64,000 nucleotides of DNA, from assembly GCF_046591575.1 (NCBI RefSeq), contig NZ_JBIQWA010000006.1, forward strand, positions 62,001 to 126,000, written 5' to 3'. A program made the translations under genes and the position numbers. A model generated the notes under the pieces. That model was not told the DNA's origin. It worked only from the letters and a program-made list of their open reading frames with translations, and did no database searches. The first letter of the stretch is position 1. Every line of letters begins with the position of its first letter. Source of the stretch: Marivita sp046591575. GTDB taxonomy: Bacteria; Pseudomonadota; Alphaproteobacteria; Rhodobacterales; Rhodobacteraceae. Positions 24,058-32,304 of this stretch are shown here, piece by piece.

Positions 24058-25730
24058 TGTCCGCGCTCCTGCTGGATTTCATCCGGAAAAGGGGCACCGG
24101 CAAACAGGTTGATCCGCACCCAGCGGTCAGAGCGCGGGTCAAATTGGCTGGCCCCAAAGAACGCCAGCTTGCAGCGCAGCAGATCAATCGGCAGCATATC
24201 GGCGGCAATCAGATTGTCGCGCACTTCGGCATAGGGATGATGCTGTGCGATCTGGGCGCGGCGCACGGCGTAGCGGTGCTCTGGATGCGCCAAAAGCAGC
24301 GCCGCGACCGGTGTGGTGGCGTCATACCCCTTGATCACCTCATACAGTTCACTGATCAGCCGCGCGATGCACAAGGGTTGTTCCAGCGTCGCACCCTCTT
24401 CTGTGGCGCGTTCGCCCAGACGCGGTTCAAGCTTTTCCTCCGACACGTACCAAAACCGCGCGACATTCTCTGGTGTGCTGAAATCAATCGACAGCGCCCA
24501 GGCGTAGTCGGTTTCCAGGATATGGCGCAGGTCCCGGATTTTCATTGCACCGTTGAGCCGGAAACTGGCCGCTTCATCGGCCCCCATGTGATCGGCCAGA
24601 TCGTCAATCAACGCGCCATGAGGTTCCAGCATCAGCGTCAAAAGCGCCTCCTGGCCTTCATAGGTCAGCGTGTCGCTGCCCCATCTCCAAAGCGCATCCC
24701 ATGGGTGGTCGCCCGTATTGTCCCATGTCTTGAGGTGGGTGCCGATCAAGGCGAGATCCCGGTGCAGATCGTGCAGTTTGCGCAGCTGTACGGGATGATC
24801 CGAGTGCCAGACATCTGCGTTTTGCACGAAGGCGTGCACTGTCCGATGCAGGTCGGCCACGGCATCTGCGCTGGCCTTTGGCTGCGCCCGCACACGCGCC
24901 AGAGCCTCTTCGCGCGCCATCATCCAATTGTTGAGCAAGACCGGATGGCGCACCAGAAACGGGGCCATGCCAAGGCCGGTTGAATTGCCGACCCCCAGAT
25001 TGCGCCGCGTGTCGCGGTCAAGCTTGACCGCGCGGTCGCCGCCTTTGACGGCGGCCATATGTTCGACGATATCCACGGTGAACGCCCGGATCAGCCAAAC
25101 GGTGAGCATTTCGACCTGAAACGGCGCGGCAAGCTCGGGGCGTTCGGCGATGTCGGTGCGGTCAGAGGCCCCGAATTTTCCCGATCCGTAAACGGCGGTT
25201 GTGCGCATGAGATAGCCCACCGCCGCGATTTCGTCCGGGTCGGGCTGGCGGCCCTGGGACAGGGCGGTGACGACATGCTCAAACAGCCGCACAGACCGGT
25301 TCGCGCGCGCCAGTGTCAGTTCATTGGTGCTGATGCGGCCCGCTTCCTGATAGGGGACGTTTTGTGCCAGGCGGGCGATGTCGTCGGGTGTCGGATCTCC
25401 GTCGAACAGGGTAAATGTTGCGTCCCAGGCGGTTGCGATCACCCGATCCGACCGCATCTGCGGGGGCAGATCATGGGCAAAGGCGACAAGGCTGTAGGTG
25501 CGCTCTGCGCCTTTGACGCGGTAAACGCCGTGGCCCACGCCGTTGGCGTCAACCTCCCATACCGGGCGGTCGATCTGCCAGTCGGATTGCCGAAGCCTGC
25601 GCAACAGCACCCGCAGAAAGGACAGGCGCGTGGGGTGGCCGCTGCCCATGCGGGCAAGGCGCATCACCTCTGATGCGGGACGTCTGTAGCGGGCGGTGTC
25701 CCGGTCTGGGCTTTGTGTGGTGACAGACAT
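24054..25730 (-). CDS. Conserved protein of unknown function, 558 residues
   Basis: A large soluble-looking protein starting at ATG 25730 with GGAGGAC upstream. I do not recognise a domain. Distinct segments are SGHPTRLSFLRVLLRRLRQS, the basic/acidic MRTTAVYGSGKFGASDR, TRRNLGVGNSTGLGMAPFLV and the C-terminal RWVRINLFAGAPFPDEIQ. The motif GNSTGLGMAPF and many conserved-looking Arg and Asp suggest an enzyme rather than a structural protein. It lies 68 bases after the BCCT gene and overlaps the DUF3726 gene, so all three probably share one transcript. Confidence 0.85.
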   Translation of the reverse strand: MSVTTQSPDRDTARYRRPASEVMRLARMGSGHPTRLSFLRVLLRRLRQSDWQIDRPVWEVDANGVGHGVYRVKGAERTYSLVAFAHDLPPQMRSDRVIATAWDATFTLFDGDPTPDDIARLAQNVPYQEAGRISTNELTLARANRSVRLFEHVVTALSQGRQPDPDEIAAVGYLMRTTAVYGSGKFGASDRTDIAERPELAAPFQVEMLTVWLIRAFTVDIVEHMAAVKGGDRAVKLDRDTRRNLGVGNSTGLGMAPFLVRHPVLLNNWMMAREEALARVRAQPKASADAVADLHRTVHAFVQNADVWHSDHPVQLRKLHDLHRDLALIGTHLKTWDNTGDHPWDALWRWGSDTLTYEGQEALLTLMLEPHGALIDDLADHMGADEAASFRLNGAMKIRDLRHILETDYAWALSIDFSTPENVARFWYVSEEKLEPRLGERATEEGATLEQPLCIARLISELYEVIKGYDATTPVAALLLAHPEHRYAVRRAQIAQHHPYAEVRDNLIAADMLPIDLLRCKLAFFGASQFDPRSDRWVRINLFAGAPFPDEIQQERGQ

Positions 25731-25798
25731 CGCAAGTCCTCCCAAAAATGCAGGCTGTGGTTCATGCGGCGCGGCACAGGCGCGCCACATATGCCGGT

Positions 25799-27358
25799 TC
25801 AGGCCGACGCCGTCTTGGGCGCGCGTCCCAGCATCAGTGTGATGCGCAACGCGTCCCACACCGACGGCAGCAGGATCAGGGACACCGGCACGGCTGTCAC
25901 CACGATAAAGCTTTGCAGTTTGCCGATACCGCCCGCCCCGGTCGAGATCAGGATCAACGCCATCACACCCATGGCCAGCCCCCAGAACGCGCGGATCGCG
26001 GTTGAGGGTTCCCCCGAAGTCATGGTGGTCGAGATCACATAGCTCATGGAATCGCTGGTGGTGGCCACGAAACACATGGTCAGCACCAGAAACAGACCCG
26101 ACAGGATCAGACCCATGGGCATCGCCTGGGTGATCGCCAAAAGGCCCGCAGGCAGGTTAAAGCCCTCGAACGGGCCGGAAATGACACCCGGCTGCGCGAT
26201 TTCAAAGAAAATTCCCGATCCGCCGATGATGGTGAACCAGAAGTTGGTGATCAGCGGGGCCATGATCGACAATGTCAGAATGATCTGACGGATCGACCGG
26301 CCGCGGCTGATGCGGGCAATGAACACCGCCATCAACGGGCCATAGCCCATGAACCAACCCCAGAAAAACACCGTCCACCAGCCCAGCCAGCCGGCATCGC
26401 CAAACAGCCCCGCATCGCCGCGATACATCGCCATGTCAAAGAAATGCGTGGCATAAACCTGCATGCCGCCGAAAAAGCCCGCGAAGATGTCGGTTGTGGG
26501 GCCTGCGATCAGCATGAACGCCAACAGCACAACGGCCAGGATCACATTGATCTGCGACAGGATCTTGATGCCTTTGGACAGACCGGTGATGGCCGAGATG
26601 ACATAGACGCAGACAAGTGCTAGAATGGCGATGGCCTGTGTGGTGAACGTATCGGGAATGCCGGTCAGTTCATTGAGGCCGTAAGACATCTGCAAGCCAA
26701 GAAAACCAATCGGTCCGACCGTGCCCGCAACCACGGCAATGATGCACGACGCGTCAGCAATCACGCCAATCGGCCCGGTCAGCGCGCGATCCCCGAACAG
26801 CGGGTAAAGCAATGTGCGCGGTGCGAGTGGCAAGCCCTTGTCATAGTGGTAATGCATCAGCATGACCGTGGTCAGCGACCCAAGGATCGCCCAGGCCAGA
26901 AAGCCCCAATGCAGATAGCTTTGGGCCAGGGCGGCATGGGCCTGTGCCTGCACGTCATCGCCCAGATCGCCGAACACCGGCGGGGGTGACAGGAAATGGG
27001 CAATCGGCTCTCCGGCGGCCCAGAACACGCCGCCACCTGCCAGCAGGGTGCACATGATCATCGACGCCCAGCTGAAGGTGCTGAATTCGGGCAGGCTCAA
27101 TCCGCCCATCCGGGTTTTCGATCCGGGCAGAACGCACAGCACCAGACCGATCAGAAAGGTGGCCAGCAAAAGGATTTGCCAATACAGCCCGAAATACTTG
27201 GCCGAGACCGCAAAACTGTTGTCGACAAGCGTGGACAGCCCGTCGATGTCGAAAAATGCATAGGCACAGAACAGCGCAATAAAGCCGCCCGTGATGGCAA
27301 AAAGCGCCTTGTCGGTGCCGCCAGAGAACAGACCGGGTGTCTTGGTCGTGTCGCTCAT
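25799..27358 (-). CDS. BCCT-family betaine/carnitine/choline-type transporter
   Basis: Secondary transporter for quaternary ammonium or related zwitterions, 519 residues and about 12 helices. ATG 27358 is preceded by GGAGGA at good spacing. Family motifs include the WAAGEPIAHF segment and the later MGYGPLMAVFIARISRGRSIRQ region, where BCCT proteins have the conserved W-x-x-W-x-x-x-P-type segment. Long hydrophilic ends used for osmosensing in BetP are absent, which fits a nutrient-uptake carrier. Confidence 0.9.
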   Translation of the reverse strand: MSDTTKTPGLFSGGTDKALFAITGGFIALFCAYAFFDIDGLSTLVDNSFAVSAKYFGLYWQILLLATFLIGLVLCVLPGSKTRMGGLSLPEFSTFSWASMIMCTLLAGGGVFWAAGEPIAHFLSPPPVFGDLGDDVQAQAHAALAQSYLHWGFLAWAILGSLTTVMLMHYHYDKGLPLAPRTLLYPLFGDRALTGPIGVIADASCIIAVVAGTVGPIGFLGLQMSYGLNELTGIPDTFTTQAIAILALVCVYVISAITGLSKGIKILSQINVILAVVLLAFMLIAGPTTDIFAGFFGGMQVYATHFFDMAMYRGDAGLFGDAGWLGWWTVFFWGWFMGYGPLMAVFIARISRGRSIRQIILTLSIMAPLITNFWFTIIGGSGIFFEIAQPGVISGPFEGFNLPAGLLAITQAMPMGLILSGLFLVLTMCFVATTSDSMSYVISTTMTSGEPSTAIRAFWGLAMGVMALILISTGAGGIGKLQSFIVVTAVPVSLILLPSVWDALRITLMLGRAPKTASA

Positions 27359-27390
27359 TTCAAATCCTCCCATAAGCGATGAAGCACGGC

Positions 27391-28401
27391 CTATTCGGCG
27401 GCACTTTGAATGTTTTTGGGCGCTGTCTGCGCGCCAAAGCTCTTGTCGAAAAAGGCAAACCAGTTGTCGCCCATCACGCCATCTGTCGTGGCCGCGTCCA
27501 GACCTGCCGCCCGCAGGCCCGCGCGGATGCCCGCCAGATCGCGGTTGTCGTTGAACCATGTCGGCATCGGCGGGAAGCCCGCGTTGTCCGCCGAGCCTTC
27601 GCCATAGTCGATGGTCTTGCTCCAGCGGCCCACGCGCATCCATTCCACGATGCTGTCGGGCTGGTCCTGGCACAGATCGGTGCCGATGCCGACGTTGGTT
27701 GGCCCGACCAGATCAACAGCCAGCGCGGCCATATCGCACCACGATTGCAACGTGCAATTTCCGCCGTCCCTGAGGTGGTGCGGATAGGCAGACAGGCCCA
27801 GAAACCCGCCCGACGCCCCAAGCGCGCGCAGCAGATCGTCGGATTTGTTGCGCAGCGCCGCGTGCCAGCTGGCGGGATTGGCGTGGCTGATGGTGATGGG
27901 GCGGGTGGAGTGTTCGATCGCTTCAAAAGTAGAGCGTTCACCGGAATGGCTCATGTCGACCACAAGCCCCACGCGGTTCATTTCGGTCACAACCTGTTTG
28001 CCCATGCGGGTCAGGCCGGTGTCGTCCTTTTCGTAACAGCCTGACGCCAGCAAGGATTGGTTGTTATAGGTCAGCTGCATAAAGCGCAGGCCGAGCGTGT
28101 GCAGGATTTCGACAAGCCCGATGTCATCCTCGATGCAGGACGGGTTTTGCGAGCCGAAAAAGATCGCGGTGCGCCCGGTTTCGCGGGCAATGCGCACATC
28201 GTTGGCGGTGCGGCCCTGAAAGATCAGATCGGGGTGTTTTTCAAACCAGCGGTTCCACTGCTCCATGACCAGCACGGTTTCGCGGAACGTCTCGTGATAG
28301 GTGATGGTCACATGCACCGCATCCACGCCGCCCTCGCGCATCTGGCGAAAGATCTTTTCCGACCAGTTGGCGTATTGCAGACCGTCGATCAGATAGGTCA
28401 T
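27391..28401 (-). CDS. M19 membrane-dipeptidase-like protein, betaine-cluster type
   Basis: M19 family protein of 336 residues. The opening is LIDGLQYANW instead of the DGHND of active dipeptidases, so the H-x-D metal ligands are missing. Later ligand-bearing segments remain: DMSHSGERS, ISHANPAS and GIGTDLCQD. The same altered opening occurs in the M19 protein of the Pseudomonas glycine-betaine catabolic region (PA5396-like), which is the closest relative I recall. It overlaps the ALDH gene by four bases and precedes the BCCT gene by 32. Confidence 0.82.
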   Translation of the reverse strand: MTYLIDGLQYANWSEKIFRQMREGGVDAVHVTITYHETFRETVLVMEQWNRWFEKHPDLIFQGRTANDVRIARETGRTAIFFGSQNPSCIEDDIGLVEILHTLGLRFMQLTYNNQSLLASGCYEKDDTGLTRMGKQVVTEMNRVGLVVDMSHSGERSTFEAIEHSTRPITISHANPASWHAALRNKSDDLLRALGASGGFLGLSAYPHHLRDGGNCTLQSWCDMAALAVDLVGPTNVGIGTDLCQDQPDSIVEWMRVGRWSKTIDYGEGSADNAGFPPMPTWFNDNRDLAGIRAGLRAAGLDAATTDGVMGDNWFAFFDKSFGAQTAPKNIQSAAE

Positions 28402-29849
28402 TTGGGTTCACCTGCGGATACATAGGCGGTTTTGACCGTGGTATAGAATTCCGCCGCATAGCTGCCCTGTTCGCGGGGACCAAAGCTGGATGCGCCGCGC
28501 CCGCCGAAGGGGACGTGATAATCGGTGCCTGCGGTGGGCAGGTTCACCATGACGGTGCCTGCGCGCATATTGGCGCGGAAGTGGCTGGCGCGGGCCAGTG
28601 AGGTGGTCATGATGCCAGCGGTCAGGCCGAACTGCGTGTCATTGGCGACCGAAAGCGCCTCGTCGTAGCTGCCGACGCGTTGCACGGCGGTGATGGGGGC
28701 GAACATTTCTTCGCGGTTGATCTGCATGTCGTTGCGGGTGTCGGCAAAGACGGCGGGGGCCATGTAATAGCCCTCGGTCGGCATCTCCAAACGGTCGCCA
28801 CCGCACAGCAACTCTGCGCCTTCTGCTTTGCCGATGTCGATATAGTCGAGGTTTTGTTTCAACTGGGTTTCGCTGACCACCGGGCCAAGCTGTGTGCCGT
28901 CCGCAAGCGCGTGGCCCACCTTCATTGTTTTGGCCGCCGCGACCAGCTTTTCGACAAAGGCGTCATGCACGGCGGAATGCACAATGAGGCGGCTGGCAGC
29001 GGTGCATTTCTGGCCCGTGCCGCCAAAGGCCGATCCGGCCGCATGGGCCACAGCCAGATCCAGATCGCAATCGTCCATCACGATCAGCGGGTTCTTGGAC
29101 CCCATCTCCATCTGCACCTTGGTCATGTTCTGCACCGCTGCGGCCGCAATGCCGCGCCCGACCGGAACCGAGCCAGTGAAGCTGATCGCGTCCACCTGTG
29201 CGCTTTCCACAAGGCGCTGACCCACGTCACGACCGGGGCCTGCGACCAGATTGAACAGACCTTTGGGGATGTCCTGACGCGTGATGATATCGGTCAGGGC
29301 AATCGCGCTGGCCGGCGTGACATTGGCGGGTTTCCACACAACCGCGTTGCCAAAGGCCAACGCAGGCGCAATTTTCCAGGCGGGCGTTGCGACAGGGAAG
29401 TTCCAGGGGCTGATGATCGCCACCACGCCCACCGGTTCGCGGCGCACGTCAATCTCGATACCGGGGCGGACGCTTTCTGCCAGATCGCCGTGCTGGCGCA
29501 GAACCTCTCCGGCAAAGTAGGTAAAGAACTGCCCGGCGCGATACACCTCGCCCTTGCCTTCGGCCAGCGGCTTGCCCTCTTCACGCGACAGCAGGCGGCC
29601 AATCTCTTCGGCGCGCTGCATCAATTCGGTGCCAATCGCCATCAGAACATCGTGGCGTTTCTGGATGCCAGCCGCCCACCAGGCAGGTTGCGCGCGGCGC
29701 GCGGCGGCCAGGGCCATGTCAAGCTGGCCCGCGTCGGCCTGGGCATACATCCCGATCAGATCCGAGGTGTCCGACGGGTTGCGGTTTTCAACCTGTGTGG
29801 CACCGTCTGTCCACGCGCCGTCAATATAAAGTTGCGTGCGATCCGTCAT
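28398..29849 (-). CDS. Aldehyde dehydrogenase, 2,5-dioxovalerate dehydrogenase-like
   Basis: NAD(P)-dependent ALDH of 483 residues. The catalytic Cys is in GTGQKCTAASR and the general base Glu in MEMGSKNPLIV; the N-terminal NRNPSDTSDLIG and late LPTAGTDYHVPFGGRGASSFG match the group annotated as 2-oxoglutarate-semialdehyde (2,5-dioxovalerate) dehydrogenases, enzymes that end hydroxyproline and pentose pathways. The precise substrate remains uncertain. It is the first gene of a leftward operon and is divergent from a LysR regulator. Confidence 0.8.
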   Translation of the reverse strand: MTDRTQLYIDGAWTDGATQVENRNPSDTSDLIGMYAQADAGQLDMALAAARRAQPAWWAAGIQKRHDVLMAIGTELMQRAEEIGRLLSREEGKPLAEGKGEVYRAGQFFTYFAGEVLRQHGDLAESVRPGIEIDVRREPVGVVAIISPWNFPVATPAWKIAPALAFGNAVVWKPANVTPASAIALTDIITRQDIPKGLFNLVAGPGRDVGQRLVESAQVDAISFTGSVPVGRGIAAAAVQNMTKVQMEMGSKNPLIVMDDCDLDLAVAHAAGSAFGGTGQKCTAASRLIVHSAVHDAFVEKLVAAAKTMKVGHALADGTQLGPVVSETQLKQNLDYIDIGKAEGAELLCGGDRLEMPTEGYYMAPAVFADTRNDMQINREEMFAPITAVQRVGSYDEALSVANDTQFGLTAGIMTTSLARASHFRANMRAGTVMVNLPTAGTDYHVPFGGRGASSFGPREQGSYAAEFYTTVKTAYVSAGEPK

Positions 29850-29939
29850 GGATGTCTCCTGTTTTTACGCCTCCAGTCTAGACGAAGGGCGTAAATTCAG
29901 TCATTCTGAATCAGCTGAAAGTTTCTTCAGGTTTTCTGA
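29850..29939. promoter_or_regulatory. ALDH/LysR divergent control region with inverted repeats
   Basis: The 90-base spacer contains TTCAG-TCATT-CTGAA (29896-29910), a 5-5-5 inverted repeat, and next to it a reversed pair CTGAA...TTCAG (29915-29930). Similar TTCTGAAT ends the spacer just before the LysR start. This is the layout expected for a LysR regulator acting on its divergent target; binding is inferred. Confidence 0.5.
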
Positions 29940-30809
29940 ATGTCGATCAAACTTGAAATGCTCCGGACGTTTGTGGTGGTCGCCGGGCAAGGCACCCTGT
30001 CCGGTGCGGCGGCGGTTCTGGGGCGGACGCCCTCGGCGGTGTCGATGATGCTCGCGCAGCTGGAAGAGACCATTGGCGCGCCCCTGTTCGAGACGGATCG
30101 GAAAAACCGGCTGACCCCGTTGGGCCAGCTTGTTCTGGAGGACAGCCAACGCGCAACGGAGGTGTTTGACAAAAGCGTCGACGCGATCCGCCGTCACGCG
30201 ATGTCAACCGCGGGCATTGTGCGCATCGCTGCTGTGCCCTCGGCCACGGTCGCCCTTTTGCCGGATGTGATCGAGGCCTTCCGGATCAGCCACCCGGAGG
30301 TGCGCATCGAAATCAGTGATGTCGACACCGCAGCCGTGCGACGGCGTGTGCAGCGTGACGAGGCCGATATCGGTATTGTTTCGGCCCAACCCGACGCGCC
30401 AATGGAAGGCGAGTCTATCCTGTCTGATGATCTTGGGATTGTCTGTGCCGAAGGTGGACCGATTCACCGGGCGCATCTTACTGCACAGGGCGCGTCCGAT
30501 TGGGGGCTGCTGCGTCTTGAGCCGTTGATCGCCAATCCGCTGTGTGACCTTGTCGATGATCCGGTTGTCACGGCCATGCGTCCGGCCAGCACGCTGGAGG
30601 CACGCAACACAACGGCCATACTGTCTTTTGTGCGGCGCGGGTTCGGTGCCAGCATTCTGCCCTTTGACGCGGTCCGCAACCAACCCGATGGGGTGGAGTT
30701 CTTTGTCCCGGCCCAATCGGTCAGCCAGCGGCAATTGCGCAAGGTCAGGTCCGGACAAACGCCGATGCGCGGTCCGGTTCTGGCATTCTGGTCGCTTTTG
30801 GCGCGCTAG
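29940..30809 (+). CDS. LysR-family transcriptional regulator
   Basis: LysR-type regulator of 289 residues. The N-terminal helix-turn-helix (LEMLRTFVVVAGQGTLSGAA, then SAVSMMLAQLEETIG) is followed by an effector domain (ADIGIVSAQPDAPM). It is divergent from the ALDH operon and directly upstream of the FAD-dehydrogenase genes, so it probably controls both in response to the pathway substrate. Confidence 0.9.
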   Translation: MSIKLEMLRTFVVVAGQGTLSGAAAVLGRTPSAVSMMLAQLEETIGAPLFETDRKNRLTPLGQLVLEDSQRATEVFDKSVDAIRRHAMSTAGIVRIAAVPSATVALLPDVIEAFRISHPEVRIEISDVDTAAVRRRVQRDEADIGIVSAQPDAPMEGESILSDDLGIVCAEGGPIHRAHLTAQGASDWGLLRLEPLIANPLCDLVDDPVVTAMRPASTLEARNTTAILSFVRRGFGASILPFDAVRNQPDGVEFFVPAQSVSQRQLRKVRSGQTPMRGPVLAFWSLLAR

Positions 30810-30881
30810 CCGGTCCGGCCGGGCATCCGACGGATTGTCACGACGATGTACCGGCTGCGGGCTTTGCGCTACATAGCGGAC

Positions 30882-32003
30882 ATGAATCATCTGTCAGACA
30901 CTCAACCGGACATCACCATTATCGGGGGCGGCGTTGTGGGCCTGTCTGTCGCAATGGGGCTGTTGCAGGCCGGGCACAACGTGCGGATTCTGGACGGTGC
31001 CGATGGCGATGCGCGGGCGTCTCAGGGCAATTTCGGATTGGTCTGGGGGCAGGGCAAAGGATGGGATTTCCCGCCCTATGCCAAATGGACAAGCGACGCC
31101 CTGACCGCCTGGCCGGATTTTGCCGATAGGCTGCAGCGGGTGTCGGGCATTGACGTGTCGCTTGATCAATCGGGCGGGTATGAGTTTTTCACCGACAAGG
31201 CCGAGATGGACGAATTTGCCGGCATGCTGGCGCGCCAGCAGGACATTGTGGGCAACCGTTTCAGCCACGACATCCTGAGCGGCGACGAACTGCGCCGAGA
31301 GATCCCCGGCATCGGGCCGGATGTTGTGGGGGCCACGTTTTCGCAGCTTGACGGGCATGTGAACCCGCTGCGTCTGCTGCGCGCGCTGCGCATCGCGGTG
31401 ACCGCATTGGGCGCGCAGGTGGTGTCGGAGGCGCATGTCACCGGGATCACCGCAGTGTCCGGGGGCGGGTTTGATCTGAGGCTGGCAAACGGGGACAGCC
31501 TAGGCACGGAGCGGGTTGTGCTTTGCGCCGGGTTGGGCGCGATGACACTGGCGGCGGATCTTGGGTTTCGAACCGAAATCCGCCCGCAACGCGGAGAATT
31601 GTTGATCACCGAAAAGATCAGGGACCGGCTCCCGTTCCTGTCCAGCACGATCCGGCAGGTGGATGAAGGCGGCGTGCAGATCGGCGGCACCAAGGCAGAT
31701 GTGGGACTGGATGACAGCGAAACACTGGACGTCATGGCCGGGCTGGCGCGCCATGCTGTGCAGGTGTTTCCCGCGCTTGCCGATGTGCGGGTGGTGCGGG
31801 CCTGGGGCGCGCTGCGAGTGATGTCGCCGGACGGATACCCGGTATATGCCCGGTCGCGGGACCATGCGGGTGCCTATCTTGTGACCTGTCACAGCGGTGT
31901 GACGCTGGCCTCTTTGCATGGCTCGCTGTTGACGGATTGGATCGACGAAACCTCAAACGCACCGGATCTGGAGGCCTTTGATGACCATCGCTTCGCGGTT
32001 TAG
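30882..32003 (+). CDS. DadA-like FAD amino-acid dehydrogenase subunit (D-hydroxyproline dehydrogenase beta type)
   Basis: FAD-dependent oxidoreductase of 373 residues from ATG 30882; an ATG at 30846 would add 12 residues and neither has a strong ribosome site. The dinucleotide motif is IIGGGVVGLSVAMGL, and the C-terminal HSGVTLASLHGSL is typical of DadA/sarcosine-oxidase-like proteins. It overlaps the following 2Fe-2S subunit. The three overlapping genes match the architecture of D-hydroxyproline, L-proline and opine dehydrogenases, membrane-linked enzymes that oxidise secondary or substituted amino acids. Confidence 0.82.
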   Translation: MNHLSDTQPDITIIGGGVVGLSVAMGLLQAGHNVRILDGADGDARASQGNFGLVWGQGKGWDFPPYAKWTSDALTAWPDFADRLQRVSGIDVSLDQSGGYEFFTDKAEMDEFAGMLARQQDIVGNRFSHDILSGDELRREIPGIGPDVVGATFSQLDGHVNPLRLLRALRIAVTALGAQVVSEAHVTGITAVSGGGFDLRLANGDSLGTERVVLCAGLGAMTLAADLGFRTEIRPQRGELLITEKIRDRLPFLSSTIRQVDEGGVQIGGTKADVGLDDSETLDVMAGLARHAVQVFPALADVRVVRAWGALRVMSPDGYPVYARSRDHAGAYLVTCHSGVTLASLHGSLLTDWIDETSNAPDLEAFDDHRFAV

Positions 32004-32304
32004 CACCCCCTCCCCAGAGGACAGCGGGGTGGAGATCACCATTGATGGTGAGAGCGTGACCACTTCGCCCGGAATTTCTGTTGCGGCGGCGTTGCTGGCG
32101 CAGTCGGGGGCCGCGACCCGGCACACCCGCGAGGGGCAGGGGCGGGCACCCTATTGCATGATGGGCGTGTGCTTTGACTGTCTGGTCGAGGTGGACGGCC
32201 TGCCCAACACGCAGGCCTGCATGACGCCTGTGCGCGAGGGGATGGTCGTGACCCGCCAAAGTGGCCTGCGGGGCATTTCCGGGGGGGGCGATGACACGGT
32301 TTGA
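31981..32304 (+). CDS. Small 2Fe-2S ferredoxin-type subunit
   Basis: A 107-residue subunit of the FAD dehydrogenase. The Cys ligands are in the segment YCMMGVCFDC with a fourth in TQACMTPV, the plant-type ferredoxin fold used by sarcosine-oxidase and hydroxyproline-dehydrogenase gamma subunits. It starts 23 bases before the end of the DadA-like gene and overlaps the next gene by 14 bases. Confidence 0.85.
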   Translation: MTIASRFSTPSPEDSGVEITIDGESVTTSPGISVAAALLAQSGAATRHTREGQGRAPYCMMGVCFDCLVEVDGLPNTQACMTPVREGMVVTRQSGLRGISGGGDDTV

